From: Ascidia mentula
Lineage: Eukaryota > Chordata > Ascidiacea > Phlebobranchia > Ascidiidae
Assembly (NCBI GenBank): GCA_947561715.1
Contig: OX387202.1
Coordinates: forward strand, 18,923,001-18,987,000
DNA: 64,000 nt
Direction: 5' to 3'
Each line of letters starts with the position of its first letter. Position 1 is the stretch's first letter. This document shows, piece after piece, positions 22,667 to 35,200 of this stretch. Under the pieces are notes generated by a model. That model did not search any database and was not told where the DNA came from. It saw only the letters and a program-made list of their open reading frames with translations. The position numbers and the translations under genes are program-made.

Positions 22667-25600
22667 CTTAAGTGTTGATAAAAGAATTATGTTCATCAGG
22701 TACAAATATATTTGTCTGCAATTAAAAATAATAGCAGGCATTTATTGATGATTTATGTGAAAAATCACGACCTACGCGTGACGACTGCAATATTTTCCGC
22801 TGCTTTTTGTTCAAAATCATGTTAGCACAGGCATATGCTGCAAAACAAGCAACCTGAGGGCATCTTGGGCAGCTAACTCGCAATTGCTTCGGCATCCTTC
22901 CTATTAAGAGGTCTTATATATCCGGCAGGGATAGGATACATTGCTCGAGGCTTAAGGCACGACTCATCCGCATCTTGTTATTGCTTAGGGAGAAATTTCC
23001 CCATCAGCCCAAACCACTTTCCTGATTAACTTCCCATTATTACTATCTCTTTTCTACGCCGCTCACCAAGTCTTGCAATAGGCTTTGTGACGCAACACAC
23101 GTGCGTTGTAACGATAACAAAGGCTTGTTACGTGCGTGTTTGTATCATGTTTTTATTTGGTTGCTGCCTTTTTACGAAACAATTCAAGTGTTCAGGTCTC
23201 TTGTTGCAACAGCAATCACATTATGACGTCACAAGATAAAAGCTTAACGGACTTTTTTTACCTTTGAACTACAAGTTGTATTTGAAATGTTTCAAAAAGT
23301 AGGGTCTGAAAAAGAATGCAAACTTAATCGAGTTTGAACAAAATGGCGATTATTGCAATATTTAAATTTTCTTGGTTGTTCTATCCTGGAACGCATTATT
23401 TTTCAGCCCAATCTTTACGCGCACGAGCAAAACTTACGAGATTTCTTGGAAGAACGTGATACACGACATTAACGAACGTGGGGTATATAATTTGACACGG
23501 TGCCTAAATAGACGGGGCACTAATAATATCTCACGAACCAGAACATAGCCTAATTTCGAGAATCGTTCGTCTCCATACTTGTTTTTTATATATTTCTGTG
23601 ATCGTGTATTTTGGATGTCGAGTCAGTGGCAGGAATAGTTAGAACCAAAAATGCTTCGTGGCATGTAAAAATGAAACTGATTCGTCGCAGTAAATTTAAA
23701 CGCGAAACTAACTATTTAATTGTGCATTTACATGTACAATATGGCTAATTATAACAATCCAGTCCGAAAAATAGAATGAGTAACTAAAGTAATCAGACTC
23801 TCGGATCACATGACCAAAAAAACGACAGTTTTTGGGAACGAACACGGTTTGTCGTGGAACGAATCGATTGTCTAACTGCAGGATGAATGACTTGTTATCA
23901 TGTTAGCATTTGTTTCATCACTCAATTGTACAGCGTCGAGCCTGGTGTCCTGTTTGAGTTAAAGCAAAGTTCCTGACTTGTGGTAACGGAAGCTCGCGCG
24001 GTCGCTTCAAACTAAGCGCCGAGTCCTAAGGTTTCCATGAAAATCGCGAAGCGGTTAGTATTCTTCCGCGACGCACTTTATCCATTTCCGCACTGCTTCC
24101 AAAAAAATGACGAATAGGTGAGGATTTTCGTTGAAAACGATCGACCAAATCTTTCCACAAGCAAAAATTTACCAAGGTACCTTAACATCGATGTACCAGC
24201 AATAGCTTTGCTGATAACCCAGGATCGAATGTCGTCAACAAACGCCCATTGTACTTCCGATTCACATGCATTGATTCGTCACAAGGGAATAATAAGGGCA
24301 CAGAAGTGATTTGACTTTAGCAATTGTCAACCAAAGCATTGTAATATGCGCAATATGCAAAAGTAATGCAGATTTATAGGCACCGTTAATTGTTTATGTA
24401 ACAGTGGGTTAATACGCCACAATTGCTTTTAAGCAAATGGCTGCCAAGGTGTAGGGTTTCACCAGGACAAAGTTAAAAAGTTTAAAGCCAGTTCTTTTAG
24501 TACAGCGCCAGGGGTTGATGGCCAATGGTTTTGCACAATGGCAATTAATTCAGCAATTAGTTATTAATTGTCTTCTGCTTTTGCAGTAAACCGCTGGACG
24601 GACGAACAGCAACAGTGACATCACAGGCGCTTAAACAAACGATTCGAAACTTTGGCCAAAGAGCGGTTTTCGCCGTTGGTGCAAACGCTGCTACAGTGCA
24701 TAGTTGACACTCGGGAAAAAACGGACAATTTCCGCTCGACGCGCGCTTCGTGATCTTCTTCGCGTGCTTAGGATAACGCTAGGTTGAACAGTTAAACCCA
24801 TTCCTAGGTTAAACCCATTCCGAGGTTGGTGAAAAGTGATTAGAACTTGGTTGGGTTTGATGAACGGTGACGAATTGCTGGTATACAAAACAAGGTTGTG
24901 AGAGCCTAACAGTTATTATGTCATGTTTTAAACCCATTGAAATCGACTTTTAAGATACCCTTTTACCGTACGTCGGTACTAGGTAGGTAGGTAGATGTGT
25001 TGTAGTCAAGAACAACGTAAGTTGATTTGAAAACATTTTGTAGCTCAATGGGGTTTGGTTGCAAGGCTAACTTTAACATGGACGATCACTACTTGCCATC
25101 AGCCAAAGGTGCACCACGACCAAGCGGTTCTAAAATATTGTTACGACAGAATGTGGGCGTTTCCTTGCTTCCATATAACGATTGGTTGTGGTTTATAAAT
25201 ACTTGGAGGGAAATAATGGTGAAGGTAGGCGGATCAGTCGTGCGTTACGCGGGAATTCGTGGGGTCGTCAGCCATAACTATGTTTTTTTTACGTGTAGAA
25301 ATTCAGGTTAAATACCGTAAGCAAGGGAACCGAACAACGGGTCGACGTCTTGCCTATGCTCAGCCACCGGGACGCTGAAGAAGTGCCAGAAAAGGCGATA
25401 GATTGATGCTAGAACAAAAAAACTCATGTGACTGTGATTAGTACGGATATATTTGTAAATGGTTTTGCCACTTTCAAGGCCACGTGTTACGTTCTTATTC
25501 GTCTAAAATCACGCTGGAAAGCGTTTCAAACGTTGGGCGTAAAACCACGTTTCCTTACCTTGATGTTTCGGACACTGAAACTATTCAGTTAATCCGTAGC

Positions 25601-26374
25601 ACAAGCGTCGCGCAGTTCTCCTTTTTCCTCGATCTCTTTTTTCCCTCTGAGATTACGGATGACCGTTTTCCTGTTAAGAGACAACGCGACAAGTGAACGG
25701 GCAGAAAATCTTCGCGGAGTGTCGCAGGCGTAGCACAGCAATTAATTGTGGCTTGTGCCAGTTTCGCAAGGCGTGTATTCGAGATTAAACGAAACTGTAT
25801 TACATCTCGAATAACAAGGCTCGCTGCTGAGATGTGTTAACAGTGGGGTCGTGTATTAGTTGGAATTAATATTTAGATTTTGGCGATTGCTTGTGGCATA
25901 GAATACATTTCGTTGCAGTAACAGTGCGCTTACGAATACTTTTTCGGGAAAAGGAACAATAGTAATGGAATTGATAATCGCGACCTAAAACAAAAATACA
26001 TAAAGTCCGAGGTTTCACAGTGGAATCTACAAACTAACACAGCAGAGAATACGCACCGTTTACGACAAACTTTTCGAATTAGAGCGTTTTTTGCAAATCT
26101 GAAAATTTGGTCGCGTGTGAGGTCAACCCGCATGACCCTGGAAATCAGGGGGTCTGTAGCATCCTCATAGGATTTCCGGGAGAGCGTGTCCCGTTGCTGT
26201 TTCAACCCTTTTCGCGCCCTGCGTTGCGCTTGTTTCGTACCCTGCAATGTTTGTGTTTATTTTACCTAAGTTTCTTAAACTTTTCAGGTCGTTTGTAGTG
26301 GAATAACCTGGTGCTTTAGACTAGGATTATATTTTTCTGCAGTAAGTGCCAAAATTTCGGCCTCAATTTGCAAA
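22667..26374. other. Intergenic, PDE9A to the bHLH gene
   Basis: About 3.7 kb with no open frame that shows family resemblance or consistent splice sites. It probably carries the 5' control region of the bHLH gene. A GTAGGTAGGTAG run lies near 24983. Nothing else stands out. Confidence 0.5.
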
Positions 26375-26433
26375 GGTAAGCGTAAAAATAATAAACCCAC
26401 CAAACAGAAATTTACGCTGTGTGTTTTTGCAGA
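26375..26433 (+). other. 5' UTR intron of the bHLH gene
   Basis: A donor CAAAG|GTAAGC after 26375 and an acceptor TTTTTGCAG ending at 26432 flank a short intron 11 bases before the start codon, which implies at least one upstream non-coding exon. Confidence 0.55.
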
Positions 26434-26443
26434 AAACGTCACA

Positions 26444-27837
26444 ATGTACGGCGTGCAATGTCACCAACCCAACAACGTCGCGCATTGCGATGACGTCATA
26501 GAGCTACAACACGTGCCGCCTCCTTTGTTGATGGCGAGCGAAGTGAATTCTCCCGCTAACAATGAAGGTTACTTTGTGAGGTCACAATATCGTCGATTCT
26601 GCCACGAATACGGAGTGATCCAAGCCAATTACAACACGGCACCATACAAAGATGACGTAACAAACAATTGTAGTTATGACGACACAGCGATGTGCATGGA
26701 CACTGAAAGCTCGATGTACCCCACCGACTTTTCTCTGACGTCAGGTTACCACGGTGATAACGAAGCGGACATCGATATCCTTGACGCCATCCTTCAGAAC
26801 CAGGACTTGCGGTTAGGGGCAGATAAATATCTTCACGCCGCAAATTGCGTCTCGAATTCCGGCAATGTGGATCAAGTCGACCCAGGCTCGAACATGGATG
26901 GCGCGCCAATGTTTCGCCACAGCATGCCGAGTAATTCCAGTTCAAACAACAACAACAATGCCGATTATTTGAGCAAGTTGGAGGAGTCGTGCGACGATTC
27001 CTTGCACAACGCCGAGATGGGGTTTAGGGGAAGTTTCGGGGTAAGGTCAGCCCCCTACTCACCCAAAGACTCATCAATGGTAAAAGCCGAAGTTAAGCCC
27101 GAAATCTTTACCCCAATGTCAAACTGTTCATCGCCCACCCACGTCACTACCAATACGTCATCGCTGCTTCCACCCATCACGATGTTGAGCGGAAAAAAGT
27201 CGGAGTGCGCGACCTCGCGGAGCAGTGAAAGCGGAAGTGATGTCGAAGACCCACAAACCCCTTCGTGCATGTTCGGCCAACGACTCCCCCTCATCCGGGC
27301 CCAGAGCCTCCCCGACGGGACAATGGAACAGCGAGAGTAAGTGTGACGTGTTAGTCACGTGGTCTGCTTGCGGCGAACTTCTAACACGATTTTTTGCGCA
27401 GAAAAATGAACGCCGCCATGACGACCGACCACTCGCCTGCGCTGAAGAGCGTCGCCCACACTGTGGTTACCACGGCAACGCGAAAGCGCCGCGCGAACAG
27501 TCACAGTTCGATAAACACGCGCGGGGGTTGCGGAAGCGGTGACGATTGTGACGCGAGAAACTCGAAGAGACTCCAGAGCAACGAGCGGGAGCGGATGAGG
27601 ATGCATCAACTCAACGACGCCTTCCAAGCCCTCAGGGACATCTGCCCCCATGTAAAGAGCGATCGTAAACTGTCCAAGATCGAGACCCTCACTCTTGCCC
27701 ACAGCTACATCCTCTCGCTCAGCAAGATGGTCCTCTCCCTGGAGAAGAACATCCAGCAGACAGCAACCTCCACTTCCTCAGCAGCATCCGCGAACGGCGA
27801 GGAGTGGAAGAAGATCCCAGACAACACCATGGAGTAA
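26444..27837 (+). CDS. BHLHA15: bHLH transcription factor, Mist1/dimmed class
   Basis: Two coding exons, 26444-27336 and 27402-27837, joined through a phase 2 intron, give 442 residues. The bHLH lies at about residues 352-407: a basic region [17 protein letters not shown], helix 1 [12 protein letters not shown], a loop [11 protein letters not shown], and helix 2 [11 protein letters not shown]. The E in NERER contacts E-box DNA. The sequence is closest to Mist1 (BHLHA15) and Drosophila dimmed rather than to Olig, neurogenin or twist. These factors drive secretory-cell programmes. The 350-residue N-terminal part is Ser/Asn-rich, with DPQTP-like proline sites and no known domain. It is longer than vertebrate Mist1 (about 190 residues), as in dimmed. 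Two AATAAA signals lie at 28697 and 28705. Confidence 0.88.
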
Positions 27838-28696
27838 TATCGCTCACTAGCCGCAATAGAACCACTGCCAAAAAACAATCAGTATTGTGACCAAAAAAGC
27901 TTGCCTTTTAATTAATTATGACATCACTGCCAATGACGTCATAAGAGCAATGATTGTTGTTCGTTATTTTAAGTTCCCCTTGTTGTTGTTCTGAGTTATT
28001 TTTGACGAGTTGCAAAGTGTATAAGATCGGGATATTTTCGCGTGTGTTTTGTTCTAATTCTCATTGTTTCTATAATTATTACGTCACTGCGGACAACATA
28101 ACAATCGGACTGTGTTCGGGAATAACATGGTACTGTAACAACATTCTATTTATATGTTGCAAATTTGGTAGAAACATTATTTTTACCAAATTTTTACCCA
28201 GAATTTTATAGTTTTTACTCGTCTTGCATCGGACCTTCACCATGAAATGTCTTTTTTTTAATATTTGTAAATAATATCGTTTATTCGGAAATCTTTTAAG
28301 TGTTTTGTAATACAGCCGTCCGCATTTTTGCTAAATTTCTCTGACGAAACAAAACCTTTGTTCTCCCTCAACAATCGGTGCTGAATTATTCGGAAAAAAC
28401 ACTGTTTCGTAACAAAAAGTGCAATTATGACGTCATTATCAATGGTTTAGAACTTCATTTATTCAAGTCAACAAGTGCCATTGCGTGTATCAAAATTTGC
28501 GAGGCAACTCGCAGCTATCTGCACTGCAACTGTTTTTATGTTGTTGGAAGACTGAAGCAATGTTACGTCACTAAAAAAATACATATGTTTGATGACGTGT
28601 AACGCTTTGACTGGTCGGTATAAGTGACGTGTCTTCCGAAAAGATAGGAAAATGTTCGTTTCTTTTAAAAAAGTTAGCGAAAGTGGCTTTTGTCGA

Positions 28697-28710
28697 AATA
28701 AATCAATAAA
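28697..28710 (+). terminator. Tandem polyadenylation signals of the bHLH gene
   Basis: Two AATAAA motifs (28697-28702 and 28705-28710), about 860 bases past the stop, imply a long 3' UTR. Confidence 0.55.
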
Positions 28711-28719
28711 TAATTGTTA

Positions 28720-31270
28720 TAGTAAAAAAAAAACACTACAACAGTAGTCCCTGTCTTTAATGAACCAGTAACGCACTTAACCCTGGCAAAATATTTTCAC
28801 GATTTTGAATTGTTGACCATTCTTCAAAGACAAATTCACAAATTATTTTAGTATTACACAAGATTTTTGTCACTGTGAAAATTCAAAGGACACGCAGTTT
28901 GTTGTAGAAATAAAGTTCGCAAAACCTTGAAGTATAGGCTTGTGTTGGCCCAATAGCATTGACACCGCGCACCGTTTGGAAACCTCTGTACTACGTAATT
29001 TTGTTGGACGCCAGCAAGAACTGCTTATAGATGTACCTATCACAAACTTCAAGAAAAAAATGATTGTACTTACAATTAAGACGTTTGAAAAATGAATTTC
29101 TTTACATGTTACATGGACTCACTCATTGTTATGAGGAAAAAAAAACAACTTGTGACATAATTTCATTAAATATTTTGTTTTTCGCTGACCGAGAAATAGC
29201 TGTTCAGTTTAAAATACATCACAAGGACGCATTTGCAACAGGGCATCTTACCATTAAACTACATCTACGTTTTCCATTCCCTGAGAATATCAGGCCTAGA
29301 AAACACACGCCACAAAGTGCCATTATTGTCTCACAAACAGGATACTTCAATCGAGCATTATGACGAATCAATGCTCGTTGTTTTTAACAAACGTTTGGTT
29401 CCACGAAGGCTTGGTGGTTGTACAATGGGCGGTTCCAAGCTAGATGATACTTGATCAGGAAGCTGTATTTTGAATTGACGGACTTTGAATCAATAGACAA
29501 CTTTAGATTTAGCAATTCGTCTGCTTCTGGGTCTTTGAAACGAGCTTTGATTTTCCCGTCCATTTTGTTGATTTTCAAACCTTCCATTGTGGTAGCTATG
29601 AAATTGCTGCCGACATTGAATTCCAACTTTTGTGCACGTGTTTCACCACTGGGGTCATAAGTTAACGATTGGACTCTAAAAGATCCCTTTATATAAAATT
29701 TGGACTTTTTAAAACTAAGTTGTCTATAAAATGATTTTATGCCCTCTATATTAAACTTGACTGGTTGGAAAGAAGCTGTGACCCTTGCAAGTGTTTTTTA
29801 AACGGTGTGCCGCGAAGTTTCATTAATTGACAACAACTTAAAATAAATTTAGCATTTACGGTGTAAAATAGAATAGATGTGGAATACGATTTTAGGCATA
29901 GTACTTGAATTTAGGCTTTCCACCAAGAAACTAATCAATGGCCACATGCTTTTACCTTCTGTGTTGGTTAATGTAGATTCGTTGCAGTTTGGTGTGCCGC
30001 AAACGACAGGCCAAGCGAATATAGTGAATTACAAAGCTAGCATTGGTAAGCAAAAATACCTATGTTAACTTGTGCAGCACCAGTGTATAGACACAAACTG
30101 AACGTGAAAATGATTTATTTTTACACTTTCCCCTAATCTAAATTAAGTAATCCCAAAACCTGAAAACAAAATTTGTAAATCTGTTTTCGCAAAACAAATC
30201 AGAAATTTTGCCTTAGTAGGACTAACAATGATTAAAAATGACTTAACCACAGAAATCATTTTCCAGACTTATCAACAGCACACTCTAGCGCCTTTCTGTG
30301 GAAACAATTTACAAAAGCATATCCGGTAGATGGTCGAATAACTCACGATTCCATTGTGTGAAATATAAATAACAGTGATGGGCATTTTTTTGTAATCAAA
30401 TGTTTAATTTTTGAAAATAAAGTTTACGCTTTGGAAAACTCGTTTGCTACACATGAACAGTTTTTGTATTGACGTCATTGCTTTCGTCCAATTAAAAAGA
30501 AGAGAAAACCCTTTTAAAACAGTACAGTTTTATTTTAGGTTGTGGGAAGACGATTGAAACAAACGAAGGCAATAGAATAAATTGTTGTTGGGTTTCTTAT
30601 TTTTTTGGTATGATCGTTACAAAGAACATTATGTCGTATAATGGAATTTAAATAACCATTATACTGGTTCAAGAATGAATAATTTATGTTCTGGTATTGA
30701 ACCAAGGATTCTGTGGACCCTCGTGAACAGATTGTTAAAATCACCATTTTAATTTGGGAAAGTGGAGGTTACCTTTACGAAAGCTGATTGTTTTGCAATT
30801 TATGAACATGCAGAAGACTAGCTTACTTTATAAAGCCAAAAGATTCTGCCCATAGATCCTAACCATTTTCTTTTTTTTTCTTTTTCTGTGCAATATAATG
30901 TGATCTACAAGGGCGGCTTAAATAAGGACATGCATCGACGCAACGCATGTGATTGGGTCCAATATCTACTCAATGCGTTTGAGAATGCATCCGCAAGCTG
31001 TTGTTAATTGTGATTGGGCGATTGTTGAGGAACCCGCTTCCTGTTATATTGTTTTAGAACGAAGGCATTGTCGCCCACATCCTGATCAAACCAACTGGGG
31101 CTGATTCCATTGTTTAACGAATAGAAAAATTTACGATATCTCGGATTTCTGTTTTTCTTGCACCCTTAAATCGATTTCAGGTTATTCAAGGGAACTATTG
31201 GTGGAGTCACGACGATTGAATCTAAAGAAAAATTCAAGAAAAAAACACGAGTTTGAAAATATTCTTGTAT
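28720..31270. other. Intergenic stretch, bHLH gene to satellite
   Basis: Apart from the orphan frame at 29384-29797 I see no gene. A minus-strand open frame at 28870-29052 has no family resemblance. Confidence 0.4.
29384..29797 (-). CDS. Orphan open frame, possible exon of an unknown protein
   Basis: An open frame of about 137 codons without a good start. A possible acceptor CACAG lies near 29775, and a possible donor AA|GTATCA near 29455. The composition is protein-like, with alternating charged and hydrophobic residues and no repeats, for example YDPSGETRAQKLEF and KINKMDGKIKARFKDPEAD. It looks beta-rich. I recognise no family and could not find convincing neighbour exons. It may be one exon of a poorly conserved lineage-specific gene or chance. 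Confidence 0.35.
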   Translation of the reverse strand, partial: KTLARVTASFQPVKFNIEGIKSFYRQLSFKKSKFYIKGSFRVQSLTYDPSGETRAQKLEFNVGSNFIATTMEGLKINKMDGKIKARFKDPEADELLNLKLSIDSKSVNSKYSFLIKYHLAWNRPLYNHQAFVEPNVC

Positions 31271-31273
31271 AAG

Positions 31274-32000
31274 GCGGAAATCACCGAAATATTTAGGTTT
31301 GAAACCATTTGGGGGCGGTTTCAGCAGCCTCTCCAACCTCCAAACCAGTTTAAACCGGAATCGGAGACATCAATTTTCTTGCCGATTTTTGAAAAAACAC
31401 CAAGGCTAACCCCTTTCCGTTTTTCCGGATTTGGGCCAAAACAAAAATGACCGGTTTGAGGCGGAAATCACCGAAATATTCAGGTTTCAAACCATTTGGG
31501 GGCGGTTTCAGCAGCCTCTCGAACCTCCAAACCGGTTTAAACCGGAATCGGAGACATCAATTTTCTTGTCGATTTTTGAAAAAACACCAAGGCTAACCCC
31601 TTTCCGTTTTTCCGGATTTGGGCCAAAACAAAAATGACCGGTTTGAGGCGGAAATCACCGAAATATTCAGGTTTCAAACCATTTGGGGGCGGTTTCAGCA
31701 GCCTCTCGAACCTCCAAACCGGTTTAAACCGGAATCGGAGACATCAATTTTCTTGTCGATTTTCCAAGATTAACCCCTTTCCGTTTTTCCGGATTTGGGC
31801 CAAACCAAAAATTAAAACCGGTTGGAGGTTTCAGCAGCCTCTCGAACCTCCAACCGGTTCAAACCGGAATCGGAGACATCAATTTTTTTGTCGATTTTTG
31901 AAAAAACACCAAGGCCAAAACAAAAACATAATGTTTGAAGCGAAAACCGCCGGAATATTGCGGCTTCAAACCTTGATTTATCCTGATTGTCAACTGGTTA
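31274..32000 (+). repeat. 187-bp tandem satellite, about four units
   Basis: Units begin with GCGGAAATCACCGAAATATT at 31274, 31461 and 31648 (period 187). A shortened fourth follows from about 31810 and a degenerate remnant at about 31938. Each holds AACCGGTTTAAACCGG-type palindromes and a 3' block CCGGATTTGGGCCAAAACAA. Because 187 is not a multiple of three, the apparent open frames shift by one base per unit and are not evidence of a gene. Confidence 0.92.
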
Positions 32001-32092
32001 CAGCTGGAGTTAGGAATCTTTTAAACCTATATTGGCTGAACAGGAGACTAAAACATTATAACTAACACACAAATCTCGTATGTTTGATATTA

Positions 32093-32098
32093 TTTATT
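32093..32098 (-). terminator. Polyadenylation signal of the CUB-FN3-ZP gene
   Basis: AATAAA on the minus strand, about 50 bases past the stop codon at 32147-32149. Confidence 0.6.
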
Positions 32099-32146
32099 GC
32101 ACATTATATAGTTCTCTGCATATATAGGTTGATCATTTTTTCGAAG

Positions 32147-32262
32147 TTATTTCGAACGTTTCTGAAAGCAGGAAAGCCAGAAAACAGCAACGACAAGAGC
32201 AACAACCACAATTACAAGCAGAGGCTGTGAGAAGATGTCTCTTTCCATCACCACGGTGTGAT
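32147..32262 (-). other. Transmembrane segment and cytoplasmic tail exon
   Basis: PLLVIVVVALVVAVFWLSCF is a single hydrophobic helix followed by QKRSK and the stop. The tail is too short for a signalling motif, and the juxtamembrane cysteine could be palmitoylated. Confidence 0.85.
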
Positions 32263-35200
32263 CTACAAACAATAATGTATGTTGGTTAAGTTTTTTTTTG
32301 TATAATACAGGGCAATGACACTTGTTGAGTGTCATGTTTTTAAATGTGAAAGTACAAAACAGTCTTTAATAATTGGAATGTCTTAAAAACGATTTTTCAC
32401 ACAGAAAAAATGCATTGTTATTGCAAAAAAATTACCGACTAATGACTTTTTGATTCCTAACACCAATAATAGTCTAACAATTCAAAAATTTTTCACAAAA
32501 AATTAGATAAAATAAAATTAAAATTTGGGTTTTTGAGTTTTAAGTTGATGCACAAAAAATTGACTGTTTTTTTTGTTTCTTTCAGATATTTTTCACCTAA
32601 TTTGTATCAATAACATGACAGTTTGTTTCCAATAAATAGGATATTTAGACAATATGTTTTCTTTAAACTATCCTTTTTAATAAATTTGTTTTGAAATACT
32701 TACATTGTGCAGAACAAGTTCTCCCATCTGCGTTCAGTTCCCTCCCATCTTTGCATGAACAATGAACCACTTTGTTCTTCTCCGAACAAACATCCTCACA
32801 ACCCCCATTGTCCTGAACAAATATATTCCTCATGTTATTCATATTTAATGTTATGTTTTTTCAAAGTGTTTCTTTTTCATATTTTTTTGGTTGTTATTTT
32901 TGTGACAAAATATTTTATTTCTCACATGTTTTTTGTTGACATGATTAAAGTGTTCCCTTTCGTGTTTAGGATTATTTTAGGATCTTATTATTTTTGTGGC
33001 AATCACATATTTTCCTACATGTTTTTATGTTGAAAAGTCTAGTTTTCTAAAAATTTTAAGTTGGAAAGTATAATTTTCTCCTAATTGTGTGATGTTGATT
33101 TTTTGAAGTATGTATCTTTCATTTATTCTAAAACTTTTCGGTCAGCTACTAGTTTTTTTTTGCAACATGTAAAAAAATGTAAACATGTAGCATTTTCCGA
33201 CAGCACAGGGTTAGGATAAATTAAATTATGCATAAATTTAGAGGAAATAAAAATGAAACAAGTTTACCTCAAAACAAAGGCTGTGTTCCCTGTTGCTCAG
33301 CATAATCGGTCCATAGCTCATTCTTTGCTTTCCATTTCCAACCAAACTTCTTCGAAATCTGTCGTTTCCACAGTTCTAAATGCATGTTTAGAATGAACTG
33401 AATCATGTCTTGTGCGATTTCCTTGTGCTTTTACTACTTTAGTTTGAGAATAAATTAACTTGTTTAAACACAAGCAACATTAGTAAATTACTGTTTTATG
33501 CAATAAGAACTTCATGTAGAATTGATGATGTTTTATCGGTGGTCTTTAGTTTTTTATGCAATTAAACAAATAAACGATTGTCGTTCCAATTAAAAGGGGT
33601 AACAATTTTTACACTACTGTGAAAATAACATTCTGTTAGTAATTGTGAAAAAAAAAATTGTGAAAATGTAAAAAGAAATATTATTTAAATCAGTAGTTCA
33701 CAACCTTTTTAAGACAGAGTACCAACTTACAAGTTATATTTTAATTTTAACGACTTCGCATGGCAACATTTTTGTTTGTAATACAGGTTTTTATACTGAG
33801 CAATGAAATATCAACTTGTAAATTATTTGGCGTGCCATCAAAAATCACCTCATGCGCCACATTTCACATGTACCTGAAGGGTTTCAGACCCCTGAATTAG
33901 ATTAAACTTACCAAATCCATGCATGTGAGGTCCATGTTTGTGTCACAAACCACCATGTCACAATGGATGTACATTGTTTGATTCTGGTCTGGAATGTTTG
34001 ACCACACAAAAGCCGGGAAATGGAATTGTGCAACGCCAGGCATGTAGTTGCGTGTCATCTGTATTGCGTCAATGGGATCATATGGATTTCTGGACGGGCA
34101 GCTTAATACATAAAACATGTGTTAATAAATTATAAAACTCCAAAATACTTGTTTTTGCAAGGGCATTTTTTTGAAAGGTTATTTCGAATTTTGCATGACA
34201 GAAAATATCTTTTCTTTCTACTTTTTGTGCTTCTTCATGTTGTATAAAATAGTGCGTTAAAAAGGTTTAAAATTTACTAAACTGCCGACACTGTTTTCAT
34301 TTAACAACCTACAACCTTAATGTATTGCACAATTACAATACATAAACTTGAAAGTCTTACACACAAAAACTTTACAAACACTTATTGTTTTTTTCACATT
34401 CCAGTCACATATTCAAAAACTCCATTTACCCTATTTTTATTTGACAAAAGTTTTTTTTTACCTGTGTACAATAATGGGATAAGATCGAGGATCTTCAGAA
34501 GAACTGCTTGGTGTTGCCCAACAGTGATGCAACTGTGTTTTAAATGTCAATGTTAACTGATGGTGCACAGAAATACTAAAATTTAATGTTTTGTAACACA
34601 AATAAACGATGTCTTATTTGGAAAGATTTGACCTCATGGCGCAACTAAACTTTGAATTTTATTTACTGATGTTTTTAAGAATTTATAATCGTGCCAGAAG
34701 GCCACATCCTTTAAAATTACATTATGCCTTGGCAGAAAACAATATTTGCCAAAGATATCATGACATAAATCAACAATATATGTTCCTTCTTAAAGATATT
34801 ACAAAATATTTTAAATCTTTAAACATCTGTAAGTAAAACATCTGTATCCAACTTAACACAAGCTTGCAAAAAGAGCACTTGGTGGTTTTGAATGTTACGT
34901 TTCTATAAACTAATGTGTCTTGCTACAGACAAATAGGAATCCTATAAAAGATTTGCATTAATATTATTTGTTTGGTGAATGATGTTGGTGGTTATTATAT
35001 TCCATACCTGGACAACAAAGTTGTTTGACATTACATTCATCCTCAGCTGAACATAGATATTGGTCAGAACCTCAATTCTTGGTGGAGAACCCGTCAACCG
35101 GTTGTTATACGAGAGGGAGGTGTAAAGGTCAAAATCAAGGTCAAAAGTTGCATGTTCAGGATCCATGGCAAAAAGGTTTTTTCTACAAAACACCCACATC

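Noticed and set aside
31253-32065. Open frames of 65-143 codons in the satellite.
   Set aside because: They are the same repeat read in shifting frames; the period of 187 is not a multiple of three.
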